DNA of 64,000 bases, from NCBI RefSeq assembly GCF_029581355.1, contig NZ_CP120849.1, positions 4,186,501 through 4,250,500 of the forward strand, read 5' to 3'. The notes beneath the pieces were generated by a model. That model was not told where the DNA came from, made no database searches, and saw only the letters and a program-made list of their open reading frames with translations. The translations under genes and the position numbers were made by a program. Position 1 is the first letter of the stretch. The number at the start of each line of letters is the position of its first letter. Below, piece by piece: positions 44,128-52,578 of the stretch. The stretch comes from Parabacteroides chongii (GTDB lineage Bacteria; Bacteroidota; Bacteroidia; Bacteroidales; Tannerellaceae).

Positions 44128-45657
44128 ATGGCAGAAGGAACTAAAAATACCGGAAGAGGAAACTCCGGAAAGGGGAAACAAAAACCTGTTGTAGTGTCTG
44201 ATATGGGACGTCTGCAGCCACAGGCTCGTGAGTTGGAAGAGGCCGTTTTAGGTGCCTTGATGCTTGAAAAAGATGCTTATTCGATCATCAGTGAGATCTT
44301 GAAGCCGGAATGCTTTTACGAAAAGTCGCACGAGATGATCTATGCGGCTATTGTGGATCTGGCAGCCAGCCAGCGGCCGGTCGACATGCTGACGGTGACG
44401 GAGCAGTTGAGGAAGCGCGGCGAACTGGACCAGGTGGGCGGACCGTTTTATATCTCGCAGCTGACCAGCAAGGTTGCCAGTAGCGCGCATATCGAATATC
44501 ATGCCCGTATCATCGCCCAGAAATACCTGGCGAGAGAGTTGATCTCTTTCACTGCGATGATCCAGGGAAAGGCTTTTGACGAAACGATCGACGTGGAAGA
44601 CCTGATGCAGGAAGCGGAAGGAAAACTGTTTGAGATATCCCAGCGGAATGTAAAGAAGGACGTAACCCAGATCAATCCCGTTATCAAGGATGCGATGGAT
44701 TTGTTGCAGAAAGCGGCGAACCAGAAGGAGGGTCTGAGCGGTACGCGTACCGGTTTCGATGCGCTGGATAAGATCACTTCGGGATGGCAGAATTCCGACT
44801 TGATCATTATTGCTGCCCGTCCTGCGATGGGTAAGACGGCGTTCGTTCTTTCCATGGCGAAGAATATGGCGGTGAATCATAATGTGCCGGTTGCTTTGTT
44901 CTCGCTTGAAATGAGTAACGTCCAGTTGGTAAACCGTCTGATCGTAAACGTATGTGAGATCCCGGGCGAGAAGATCAAGAGCGGACGTTTGGAAAGTTAT
45001 GAGTGGGAACAGCTGGACTTCAAGATCAAGGAGTTGTATGATGCACCTATCTATGTGGATGATACGCCGAGTCTTTCGGTGTTTGAGTTGCGTACCAAGG
45101 CTCGCCGTCTGGTGCGTGAGCATGGGGTACGATGTATCATCATCGACTACCTTCAGTTGATGAATGCGAGTGGTATGAGTTTCGGTAGCCGTGAGCAGGA
45201 GGTAAGTACAATCTCCCGTTCATTGAAAGGGTTGGCGAAGGAGTTGAACATACCGATCATCGCACTGTCGCAGTTGAACCGTGGTGTGGAAAGCCGTCAG
45301 GGAGCCGAAGGAAAGCGTCCGCAGTTGGCCGACCTTCGTGAGTCGGGAGCGATCGAGCAGGATGCGGATATGGTTTGTTTTATCCACCGTCCGGAATATT
45401 ATAAGATCACGGAAGATGAGCGTGGTAACTCGCTGGTTGGCCTGGCAGAGATCATTATCGCCAAGCATCGTAACGGTGCGACAGGTGATGTGCGTCTGCG
45501 CTTTAAAGGTGATTATGCGAAGTTTATGAATATAGATGAGGATGTAGCTGTGCGCGAATTTTCATCGAATATGAACAGTAGCGACCCGTTACCTCCGATA
45601 CCGCCTGCCGGTGCAGATTTCCTGAACCAGGGCAGCAGCAGCGAGGTTCCGTTCTGA
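44128..45657 (+). CDS. dnaB: Replicative DNA helicase DnaB (housekeeping copy)
   Basis: 509 residues, standard size. N-terminal domain (about 25-130, LQPQARELEEAVLGALMLEK), linker, then the RecA-like motor: Walker A AARPAMGKTAF, Walker B CIIIDYLQLM, ALSQLNRGVESR, ADLRESGAIEQDADMVCFIH. The disordered C-terminus (SSNMNSSDPLPPIPPAG) is typical for Bacteroidetes. It unwinds the chromosome at the fork and is intact, so the helicase at 32672 is an extra copy. Its stop directly abuts that of the convergent AraC gene (TGATCA). Confidence 0.96.
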   Translation: MAEGTKNTGRGNSGKGKQKPVVVSDMGRLQPQARELEEAVLGALMLEKDAYSIISEILKPECFYEKSHEMIYAAIVDLAASQRPVDMLTVTEQLRKRGELDQVGGPFYISQLTSKVASSAHIEYHARIIAQKYLARELISFTAMIQGKAFDETIDVEDLMQEAEGKLFEISQRNVKKDVTQINPVIKDAMDLLQKAANQKEGLSGTRTGFDALDKITSGWQNSDLIIIAARPAMGKTAFVLSMAKNMAVNHNVPVALFSLEMSNVQLVNRLIVNVCEIPGEKIKSGRLESYEWEQLDFKIKELYDAPIYVDDTPSLSVFELRTKARRLVREHGVRCIIIDYLQLMNASGMSFGSREQEVSTISRSLKGLAKELNIPIIALSQLNRGVESRQGAEGKRPQLADLRESGAIEQDADMVCFIHRPEYYKITEDERGNSLVGLAEIIIAKHRNGATGDVRLRFKGDYAKFMNIDEDVAVREFSSNMNSSDPLPPIPPAGADFLNQGSSSEVPF

Positions 45658-46521
45658 TCAGTCGAGGATAAGATCATGTGCGGCCTGTTCCCGGATTTGC
45701 GAAGGGGACAGGCCGCATTGTTGTTTGGTAAACTTTGTCAGGTGTGCCTGTGATGAGAAATTCCAGTCGAGCGAGATCGTCAGGAAGGACTTGTTCGTGC
45801 TCCGGATATCGTCCAGCACACCTTCTGTCTTACGATGTAGCATCCATTGGTAAGCCGGTTCGCTGAAATGCTTCTTGAATTTGCGATTGAATGCCGACAG
45901 GCTGATATGAGCCAGGCGGGCAAACTCTTCCACATTCGTCACTTTCTTGTAGTTGGAGAGTACAAAATGGTTGAAATCCGTATCCCGGCTCAGGATCGGA
46001 TAGAAGAAGGCGGCCAACTGTTCCTTCGCATAATAAGCCCTGAAAAGGATAAACAACTCCTGCAGTTTCATTTCCTGCAGGTGCTTGCATCCGATACCAT
46101 TTTCCATATACTCGTTGAGCAAGTAGAGGAAAGTCTTTACCTCGCCCTGGAAAGGAAGTGTATTATAACTGTAAGTGATGTCTTTTTTGTGTTCCGATAA
46201 AGACTCCAGATGAATGCGGTTGCACAGCCTGATATCGTTGCTGAACCAACAGGCGACCACATGGGATGGCACTTTTATCTCTGCCGAATAGGTACTCCCC
46301 GCCGGTATCAAGGCGATCTCATTCTTTTGCAGGATATGCTTCTGGATCGAGTCGTTACTGAACTCTATCTCTCCATCCAGCAGAAAAAGGAGGATGGAGC
46401 GGGCATTATCCGGCTCGGTACATTTTACCCCGGGCTGCGGACGGAAAACCTGGAAAGTCCGTTGCACAGGGAACTGAAAATCGTTGCAGGCAACGTGTTC
46501 GTGTTTATAAAGAATTCCCAT
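45658..46521 (-). CDS. AraC-family transcription regulator
   Basis: About 287 residues. The N-terminal part is a cupin-like sensor domain (LLFLLDGEIEFSNDS, IALIPAGSTYSAEI). The C-terminal AraC domain has both helix-turn-helix units (TNVEEFARLAHISLSAFNRKFKKHF and ISLDWNFSSQAHLTKFTKQ-like). I start at Met 46521; the longer frame from 46560 would overlap the -7 box TAATTTTG at 46558-46565. It precedes a fimbrial operon on the same strand and is a natural candidate to regulate it, by position only. Confidence 0.85.
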   Translation of the reverse strand: MGILYKHEHVACNDFQFPVQRTFQVFRPQPGVKCTEPDNARSILLFLLDGEIEFSNDSIQKHILQKNEIALIPAGSTYSAEIKVPSHVVACWFSNDIRLCNRIHLESLSEHKKDITYSYNTLPFQGEVKTFLYLLNEYMENGIGCKHLQEMKLQELFILFRAYYAKEQLAAFFYPILSRDTDFNHFVLSNYKKVTNVEEFARLAHISLSAFNRKFKKHFSEPAYQWMLHRKTEGVLDDIRSTNKSFLTISLDWNFSSQAHLTKFTKQQCGLSPSQIREQAAHDLILD

Positions 46522-46557
46522 AATCGATAATTGCTTTTTGTATTTATCAGAATTCCA

Positions 46558-46565
46558 CAAAATTA
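46558..46565 (-). promoter_or_regulatory. -7 promoter element of the AraC regulator
   Basis: TAATTTTG on the minus strand, matching TAnnTTTG, 37 bp from the chosen start at 46521. The 170 bp between it and the fimbrial gene end carry no gene. Confidence 0.45.
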
Positions 46566-46737
46566 GATGTCGTCCTCTGATCTTTAAGTGCTATAACTAA
46601 GTTTGAATAAGACTTCCCAACGTATTATTCGGAATTAGAACAAAATCAGCTTGTGACAAAAGCCTATTTTGATGCTAAAAATCCTGTTTGTGTCGAAATT
46701 AGAAACATCATCCTGTTTTCTTGTTTCGAAAAACGCC

Positions 46738-49119
46738 TTATTCGCTGTTTCCCAGGACAACCTCTTCGATCATCCATGCCCAGAGGTTTGCCATGATCCG
46801 CGAATAGTTGTTTGTCAGGTTGCCGTTCGTGTTGTCGATCCGTGAGCTTTTCTTCAGGTCATTGCCGATGCCGACACCGAAAAATTGCATATCGCCGACA
46901 TATACGATCCGTTTTTTCTTGTCTATCCCCATGATCATCCGGCCGTCGCCTCCCGGATTGGGTGTATAGACAGGAAGGCGGCCTGAACCATCGTCCCTGA
47001 CTATGTCCTTGAAGACAATAAGCGGCACGATATCGGGATTATGTACCTCCATACGTCCCCACCAGACATCTTCCAGCCAGTATCCGCAACTGGTGATCTC
47101 GATATTTTCCGGTGCCGTGAAAGGACCTGTCCGGAAGAAATAACTATTGTCCGCATTGATATCAAACGAAGCGATCATATCCTCACGAACCGGGCCTGTG
47201 TCGCCGATCGAAGTGTTCGTTCCTCCGTTGTACCAGTAAGGTGTTACATCATCCCGCAGCAGTTTCAAGACCTGGTAATTGGTTGTTGTGGCATACTCGG
47301 GATGACCGTTACTATAACTGTCGGTGATACCTGGATCTTTCCAGTCGAAGCCCAGGACAAGCACCCTGTTCTTGCGTGCCCCGAGCCAGTCCAGTATGCG
47401 GCGGGCTGTGGCAGAGTCGGGGCGGGTGTTGTTGGACAGGACCAGGATATCTTGTTGCGACAGCTTTTCGTAAGTCAGCGCATCCTTGATCGTTATTCCG
47501 GGAGGGACGGAGGTGTATTCTATGCCTCCGAGTTGTACCATTTTTCCGGGACCGAAATGATTGTCAAGTATGGCACGCATGGCTTTAGCGGTCGTATGAT
47601 GTAAACCGCCTATCTCGTCGGAGCTTAACACGCGGACGATCTCGTTGCCGTTTCTGTTGGCCGTTTGGGTGATCGTGATCAATATTTTCCAGCGGTTGAC
47701 ATGAATCATCATATATTCCGAGTAATCGGAATAGGTGGTATTCGCTTGTTTGGCACGGAACAGCAATTGTTTTTGTATTTTGTTGTAAGTGTCCGTCCCT
47801 TCGATCAGGGAAACTTCAAAACGGTTGCTCGACAAAGAGGTGGATAGTTTACCGCCATCAAGCGGATTACCTTCCGCATCCACCCATTGCAAAAGGTCGC
47901 CCGTCAGATCGGTGTCGATGTAGACAACCTCCTGCGAGCCCAACCGGTATTGTAGCTTGACATGACGGGAGGAAACGCCGTAATGATGCTCTCCGTCGAA
48001 ATACATATCAGTGGTATTCTCATCCCATGGTTCGACGGTGGCGACAATACCCGACGGAACATTTACCGCAGCTTCTTCCGGTGTCTCCCAACCTGCAGTC
48101 GATACCTTCTGGATAACAAACATATACCGGTGGTTTCGCAGGATCTGTCCGAACGGATGTCCGGACGGCTTGAAATCGATCCGGTAATATACTGTTTTGG
48201 CAGGATGGACACCATCATCATAGATACCTCCGGCTACAAGGCAGGTCGCATCGCTGATCTGCTTTTCGGTAGTCGGAGCCGGGGCTTCCGGAAGATATAT
48301 CTGTTCGATCGAAGTATCGCCACCTGTAATATTCTGTTGCGGCATGGGGAATCCGACTGGATAGAAAACCGACTGATCGGGTAGGGAAGGTGCATCGACT
48401 TTCGGCCCTCCTTCGCTGTTGACAGTCGTGTGGGCAGGGATAAGCTGCAGTTTATCGTACGGACGGAACACCTGTATGCTCTGCAAACGGAAATGTCCTG
48501 TCGCATCGTTATTATAGACATCCGCTCTCGCTACGGAGCGCAACATCCTGATCTGTATATCGGCATTGACCTGCCCTGCATCCAGTTTCGGAAGCGAGTA
48601 TTCGCCGTACATCGGCAGATAGCCGGTGATCAGTTTCGGACTGCCGTTGCCGTTATCCAGTTCGTACACCAGCTTCTCTTTGAGACGGGTTTCCGTATCG
48701 CCTGCTTCGGGATATTTCTCTGCTATGGTTTGGCTGGCGTTGGCGATCAGTATGAGCTTGACCGGGTCGTTTGATGATTTGAGCATAGCGGTGAAGGTCG
48801 TCGTATTGCTGTTGGGGCGATTAATATTTATTCCTTCTACGCTGTAAAGAAACTGATATTCGGCATCCGCCGACTGCCGGGAGAGCACCAGTATACATAT
48901 TTCTTCGATCTGTTCTTCCTGTTTCGTGCTCCGGGTTTCCGGCTTTTGGGCAGCAGGTGTGCTGATGGTCAGCCGGACTGCCATCCGGTCTTCCGTGTGC
49001 TTGCTGCTTCCTTCGCCGACAAACGTTTCGTCGGTACAGGAAACGGTCGTCAGACCGAATGTCAATAGAAGCAGTAGCCAGATTGTTGTCCGGTTGAAAG
49101 CTTGATATCTTTTATTCAT
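46738..49119 (-). CDS. Large fimbrial lipoprotein, probable tip or accessory subunit
   Basis: 793 residues, lipobox TTVSC (C28). The N-terminal half (about 40-370) has the features of FimA/Mfa1-type fimbrillins and accessory subunits of type V pili (VRLTISTPAAQ, LILIANASQTIAEK, MLRSVARADVY). The C-terminal 250 or so residues form a separate domain (ILVLSNNTRPDSATARRIL, RVLVLGFDWKD, RMIMGIDKKKRIVYVGDMQF) that looks like an alpha/beta fold of the ThuA/glutamine-amidotransferase kind; I cannot name it with certainty. Third gene of the fimbrial operon. By analogy to FimC-E/Mfa3-5 it would sit at the fimbrial tip and contact host ligands. Confidence 0.65.
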   Translation of the reverse strand: MNKRYQAFNRTTIWLLLLLTFGLTTVSCTDETFVGEGSSKHTEDRMAVRLTISTPAAQKPETRSTKQEEQIEEICILVLSRQSADAEYQFLYSVEGININRPNSNTTTFTAMLKSSNDPVKLILIANASQTIAEKYPEAGDTETRLKEKLVYELDNGNGSPKLITGYLPMYGEYSLPKLDAGQVNADIQIRMLRSVARADVYNNDATGHFRLQSIQVFRPYDKLQLIPAHTTVNSEGGPKVDAPSLPDQSVFYPVGFPMPQQNITGGDTSIEQIYLPEAPAPTTEKQISDATCLVAGGIYDDGVHPAKTVYYRIDFKPSGHPFGQILRNHRYMFVIQKVSTAGWETPEEAAVNVPSGIVATVEPWDENTTDMYFDGEHHYGVSSRHVKLQYRLGSQEVVYIDTDLTGDLLQWVDAEGNPLDGGKLSTSLSSNRFEVSLIEGTDTYNKIQKQLLFRAKQANTTYSDYSEYMMIHVNRWKILITITQTANRNGNEIVRVLSSDEIGGLHHTTAKAMRAILDNHFGPGKMVQLGGIEYTSVPPGITIKDALTYEKLSQQDILVLSNNTRPDSATARRILDWLGARKNRVLVLGFDWKDPGITDSYSNGHPEYATTTNYQVLKLLRDDVTPYWYNGGTNTSIGDTGPVREDMIASFDINADNSYFFRTGPFTAPENIEITSCGYWLEDVWWGRMEVHNPDIVPLIVFKDIVRDDGSGRLPVYTPNPGGDGRMIMGIDKKKRIVYVGDMQFFGVGIGNDLKKSSRIDNTNGNLTNNYSRIMANLWAWMIEEVVLGNSE

Positions 49120-49125
49120 AATTAA

Positions 49126-50046
49126 TTACCATTCGACCCATTGCTCTGTCTTGTCCCAGGGGCTTGTTTTGATGTGAACACTGATCTCCTGGCGCAGGTC
49201 GATCAGCAGATTGGTTGTCCGGCCGGCCGGAAGAACAATGGGATTTCCATTTAAATCAGAATTTATACTAGCTATAAGTATGTCTTCTCCGTATTCTGCA
49301 TCCGATCTTCTGTAAAGATTGACAGTCGCGTAATCCTCCCGGCTGCTGTCTGTATGGATCAGGTTGAAGGAGGAGGGAGAGACAAAATCGTTGTTTGCGA
49401 GCGTGATGCCGTTTTGCTTGATTACTATTGCATTCGGGATCGGTGTCCCTTTAAAATTATATCCGTTGTTGTTCAGATGGATCGTGAAGTAATAATCTAC
49501 CGCCTTATGAAGGATAGGAAGACCCCGGACAGTCAGATACATCCGGGCATTTTTCCTGGAAATGATTATTTCTTCATTTCTGATCGGGGATTTAGAGGAT
49601 TTGCTGATCTGCGCAAAGCCGAAAAAGAGGTCGTCCAATGTCTGAGACTGGTTTTCGTCTTCTTTGACGGATGCGGAGACTGTCGAGTTATCGAGGGTAT
49701 TGGAAGGTTCCAGCTTAGTGATATACTGGTTCCCATCCAGGTTTCCCCAGACGGACAGCCAGTAGTGATCGATATTTTCGAGCGTGATGGGTATCGGTAT
49801 TCTTTGCCGGATCTGGTTCGAGTCGGCTCTGACGGTGTACCGATATTGCTCGTCCGCATCAAAGACGAACAGATCGGCGTGGCTGACTTCTCCGGAGTCG
49901 GTGATATTTTCTCCGGTGAGTGCATCCACCACTTTTATAGTCACGAAATACTCTTCTTTACACTCCTGTAAACCTTCGCGAATACAGCTTGTCTGCCCCA
50001 AAATCAACAACAACAGAACGATAGTCCTGATTGTCGATCTTACCAT
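49126..50046 (-). CDS. FimB/Mfa2-like fimbrial anchor lipoprotein
   Basis: About 306 residues. Signal MVRSTIRTIVLLLLILGQTS-C with C21, followed by IREGLQEC, the C-x-n-C start typical of the FimB/Mfa2 family that anchors and stops growth of type V pili. Two transthyretin-like beta domains are expected. It ends TEQWVEW, close to the end of the FimA-like subunit (QDVEW). The start at 50046 overlaps the stop of the preceding gene by 7 bp; the upstream Met at 50076 would remove a usable signal peptide. Confidence 0.78.
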   Translation of the reverse strand: MVRSTIRTIVLLLLILGQTSCIREGLQECKEEYFVTIKVVDALTGENITDSGEVSHADLFVFDADEQYRYTVRADSNQIRQRIPIPITLENIDHYWLSVWGNLDGNQYITKLEPSNTLDNSTVSASVKEDENQSQTLDDLFFGFAQISKSSKSPIRNEEIIISRKNARMYLTVRGLPILHKAVDYYFTIHLNNNGYNFKGTPIPNAIVIKQNGITLANNDFVSPSSFNLIHTDSSREDYATVNLYRRSDAEYGEDILIASINSDLNGNPIVLPAGRTTNLLIDLRQEISVHIKTSPWDKTEQWVEW

Positions 50047-51098
50047 TCTACATCCTGTACCAGCGGACCTTCCCAACCTTCGGTAGTGACAGTTACCTCG
50101 ACTGCTGCCGGATCACCCGGACCGTCGGGATCGGTCGTTCCGCTTCCTAATTTCTTCAACGTTACATTTAGTATATAACGGGTGTTCCGTTTGATGAGTG
50201 TTCCGTCGGCGGTACCGGAAACGATGCTGTTGATACGGAACGGGAAATGGGTGATAGTCCCTTTATATGTTCCGCTGATGGTCAGCAAGGTTTCTGCTCC
50301 TGTTTCCTCGTTCGGGAATACATAGAAGAAATTATCGAAAGATTTGGCAGTTCCGTTCGGCTGATCGGTTGTGATGGCGTCCAACAGATAGTTGTCGGGT
50401 GTGGGGACAGCACTTTCCGTACCACCGAATCCGCCGTAAAACGGTATCTCAGACAGGACTGTCTTCGGTCCGATAGTCGCTTTCGACTTTGCTTTCTGGA
50501 TACTGACATGGGTCAGGACAAACGGTTCGGTGTGTCCGGTTTCCGGGGTAATGGTGACCGAACCCAGTTCGATTTTGGCAACTACGCGTCTGATGCTTAC
50601 GGTTACCGGGACAGGGCTTCCGCTGGTCAATGTCAATTCTGAGGACTCGCCGCTCATGACAAGACCTGTTGTTGCACGGTTCGCCGGGTTTTGTAATCCG
50701 AGGTCGAAAGTAGCCGTTTCAAAGTCAGTATAGTTGCTGACGGCTGGAAATCCGGCGGGGAGGTTGGCGATAACTACTACGCGTTTCGTACCGGCAGTAT
50801 TCAGCCCGTCAACCTGTGTTGATCCTGCTATACCATTACTGACAGCACCGTCTACCTCTTTTTCCAATACGCCGCTGTTATAACTGAAAACGTAGACTTT
50901 ATAGTTTACGATCTTCCGTTCGTCGGTTTCGGTATCCGAAGTGTTGCCCGTCGCTTTCGATGACAGGTTTTCACCTTTCAAAGTGATCGTGATAGATGCT
51001 TTCTCTCCGTTACCTCCTTCATTCATTTCGTCGTTGCTGCAGGCACTCAATAAAGCCAGTGCAAGCATTCCTGTGATTAATTTACTCGTTGTTCTCAT
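50040..51098 (-). CDS. FimA/Mfa1-like major fimbrial subunit lipoprotein
   Basis: 352 residues, lipobox LLSAC (C20). N-domain with YKVYVFSYNSGVLEKE, VVVIANLPAGFP and VSIRRVVAKIELGSV, the pattern of fimbrillin N-domains, where an Arg-specific protease removes the first strand in P. gingivalis. The C-domain ends with KRNTRYILNVTLKKLGSG and a final QDVEW. Exported, lipidated, cleaved and polymerised by strand exchange on the outer surface. First gene of the operon. Confidence 0.8.
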   Translation of the reverse strand: MRTTSKLITGMLALALLSACSNDEMNEGGNGEKASITITLKGENLSSKATGNTSDTETDERKIVNYKVYVFSYNSGVLEKEVDGAVSNGIAGSTQVDGLNTAGTKRVVVIANLPAGFPAVSNYTDFETATFDLGLQNPANRATTGLVMSGESSELTLTSGSPVPVTVSIRRVVAKIELGSVTITPETGHTEPFVLTHVSIQKAKSKATIGPKTVLSEIPFYGGFGGTESAVPTPDNYLLDAITTDQPNGTAKSFDNFFYVFPNEETGAETLLTISGTYKGTITHFPFRINSIVSGTADGTLIKRNTRYILNVTLKKLGSGTTDPDGPGDPAAVEVTVTTEGWEGPLVQDVEW

Positions 51099-51480
51099 TT
51101 TTTTAATAGATTGAAATAAACACTCTTTATATTATTTATGGTTTTGATTCTGCAAATCTACGATGTTGCAATAGTTCTGCTCTTATATAAAAGTGGCGTT
51201 CGTTTATATATTCCGATCTAATAATATAAATATTTAAAGAACAATTAAATATGATGGCGTAAAAATCAGTGGTTAGGGAATATATTTGGCAAATGTATGG
51301 TGTTTATATTATTCGTATTCCTTATCTTTGCTTCTGTTTAATTAAAACATGAATAACTATGAAAATACAGATTAAAAGCCCTCCGTACCCTAAATCTCAC
51401 GAATATATGTTTCGATGACTACTGAATGGCAGTTTGAAATACTTTCAGCTGTAACCCCTTTGGATTATATGAAATCGTGG

Positions 51481-51520
51481 TAATATTTCTATTATTATTG
51501 TTGTATCAATAGAAATATTA
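51481..51520. repeat. Inverted repeat, likely HicB operator
   Basis: Perfect 13-bp arms (51481-51493 and 51508-51520; TAATATTTCTATT and complement) with a 14-nt spacer. The right arm lies between the -33 and -7 boxes of the hicA promoter, a good place for autorepression. Confidence 0.7.
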
Positions 51521-51529
51521 CTACATTTG
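51497..51529 (+). promoter_or_regulatory. Promoter of hicAB
   Basis: TTG at 51498-51500 (or 51501-51503) and TACATTTG at 51522-51529 (spacing 18-21), 26 bp before the hicA ATG at 51555. Confidence 0.65.
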
Positions 51530-51554
51530 TAATGTAAAACAATAAGTGATAGTT

Positions 51555-51734
51555 ATGAAATCAACAGAACTTCACAGACGTTTTATTGCGGCAGGATGGA
51601 AATTCCTTTATGCCGAGGGTTCTCACTATTTCTATGAAAAGAACGGGATTAAGTCAGAACCGATTCCTTACCATGGAGCAAAAGAAATGGGTAAGGGATT
51701 AGCGAACAAGATTATTAAAAAGTATGGAATTTAA
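51555..51734 (+). CDS. hicA: HicA mRNA-interferase toxin
   Basis: 59 residues of the HicA fold (a small double-stranded RNA-binding domain): MKSTELHRRFIAAGWKF, AEGSHYFYEKNG with the catalytic H24 and a final GLANKIIKKYGI. It cleaves mRNA when free. ATG at 51555 is chosen over the GTG at 51546. hicB begins 31 bp downstream. Confidence 0.9.
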   Translation: MKSTELHRRFIAAGWKFLYAEGSHYFYEKNGIKSEPIPYHGAKEMGKGLANKIIKKYGI

Positions 51735-51765
51735 GCCTCATACTTCAGTAAGGATAAACAATTAA

Positions 51766-52173
51766 ATGAAAGATATGGAAACGATTAAGATTGTTATTGA
51801 GAAGACTTCCGATTATTTCAGTGGCTATTCTGATAACTGTGATGGCATCTATGGAGCTGGCGACAGTATTCAGGCTGTGAAAGATAATATACTGGAAGCG
51901 ATACGACTTATCAAGTCCGATCTGCCGGTTTCACAATGGCCGGATCAAATAAAAGGGGAGTATAAGTTGGAATTTAAACTGGATGTACAAAGCTTTCTGG
52001 AATATTATTCCGGTATTCTTTCCCTGTCGGGTCTTGAAAAGATCACAGGCATAAATCAAAAACAATTATCCAATTATTTGAACCATAAGAGCAAACCTCG
52101 CCGTGAACAGGTCGAACGTATCTCCAACGGACTACATAAGTTCGCGAACGAACTTCTTAGTATAACTTTATAG
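51766..52173 (+). CDS. hicB: HicB antitoxin with helix-turn-helix
   Basis: 135 residues. The N-terminal part (about 1-75) is the partly degraded RNase-H-like HicB fold that binds HicA (FSGYSDNCDGIYGAGDSIQA). The C-terminal part has a helix-turn-helix of XRE type (LEKITGINQKQLSNYLNHKS). The latter would bind the 13-bp inverted repeat upstream of hicA and repress the pair. Confidence 0.87.
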   Translation: MKDMETIKIVIEKTSDYFSGYSDNCDGIYGAGDSIQAVKDNILEAIRLIKSDLPVSQWPDQIKGEYKLEFKLDVQSFLEYYSGILSLSGLEKITGINQKQLSNYLNHKSKPRREQVERISNGLHKFANELLSITL

Positions 52174-52247
52174 TCATATCTTGATACCATTATTTTTGTT
52201 TGCTTTATGTTACCTTTGTGATTGTTGTATGATATAATATCAGGTTT

Positions 52248-52397
52248 ATGAAACGTCCGGAAATAGTGAAAGCAATAAAGAAAGTATTAAAACAGGTGGC
52301 TCCCGATGCTACTGCAATTCTTTATGGCAGTGAAGCACGTGGCGACGCACGGCCTGATAGTGATATAGACTTCTTCCTTTTCCCAATTTCCCTATAA
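52248..52397 (+). pseudogene. MNT-domain nucleotidyltransferase, truncated after the active site
   Basis: 49 residues: MKRPEIVKAIKKVLKQV, then YGSEARGDARPDSDID (G27-S28, D39, D41), and an abrupt end with FFLFPISL. Normal proteins of this family have about 100 residues. A -7 box TACCTTTG at 52211-52218 precedes it. The C-terminus was probably lost in the same deletion that left the fragment following it. Confidence 0.6.
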
Positions 52398-52434
52398 TTT
52401 CCCCTTTCACAGAAAAAATAGAACAGACTTGCAG

Positions 52435-52558
52435 ATGAATATGGACGGTATCAAAGCCGATGCTAATGATACAATGGATATCACGGTCCGTTTCAAAGTA
52501 AAAGATACACCCGAAGACGTAGCCCGCTTGATGGATGAATATAATAAACAGATTTAAT
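52435..52558 (+). pseudogene. 3' gene fragment or small protein related to the DUF2589 neighbourhood
   Basis: A short frame from ATG 52435 with FKVKDTPEDVARLMDEYNKQI at its end, 20 bp before the DUF2589 gene. The frame is open upstream of the ATG to about 52381 and has no good start site. It reads like the C-terminal end of a protein similar to the DUF2589 gene next to it (compare RQTEGLSKLMDIMASCIEPI), so it may be the tail of a deleted paralogue. Confidence 0.35.
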
Positions 52559-52578
52559 AATCTTAAAAATCAAAGATC

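Larger units (their letters stand above)
51099..51545. promoter_or_regulatory. Promoter region between the fimbrial operon and hicAB
   Basis: 447 bp. For the fimbrial operon a minus-strand -7 box TAGATTTG lies at 51153-51160, with a second TACATTTG at 51290-51297. On the plus strand TATCTTTG lies at 51323-51330, ahead of two overlapping tiny frames (51359-51418, 19 residues; 51415-51483, 22 residues, joined by ATGA). Then comes the hicAB operator. No longer gene is present. Confidence 0.5.
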
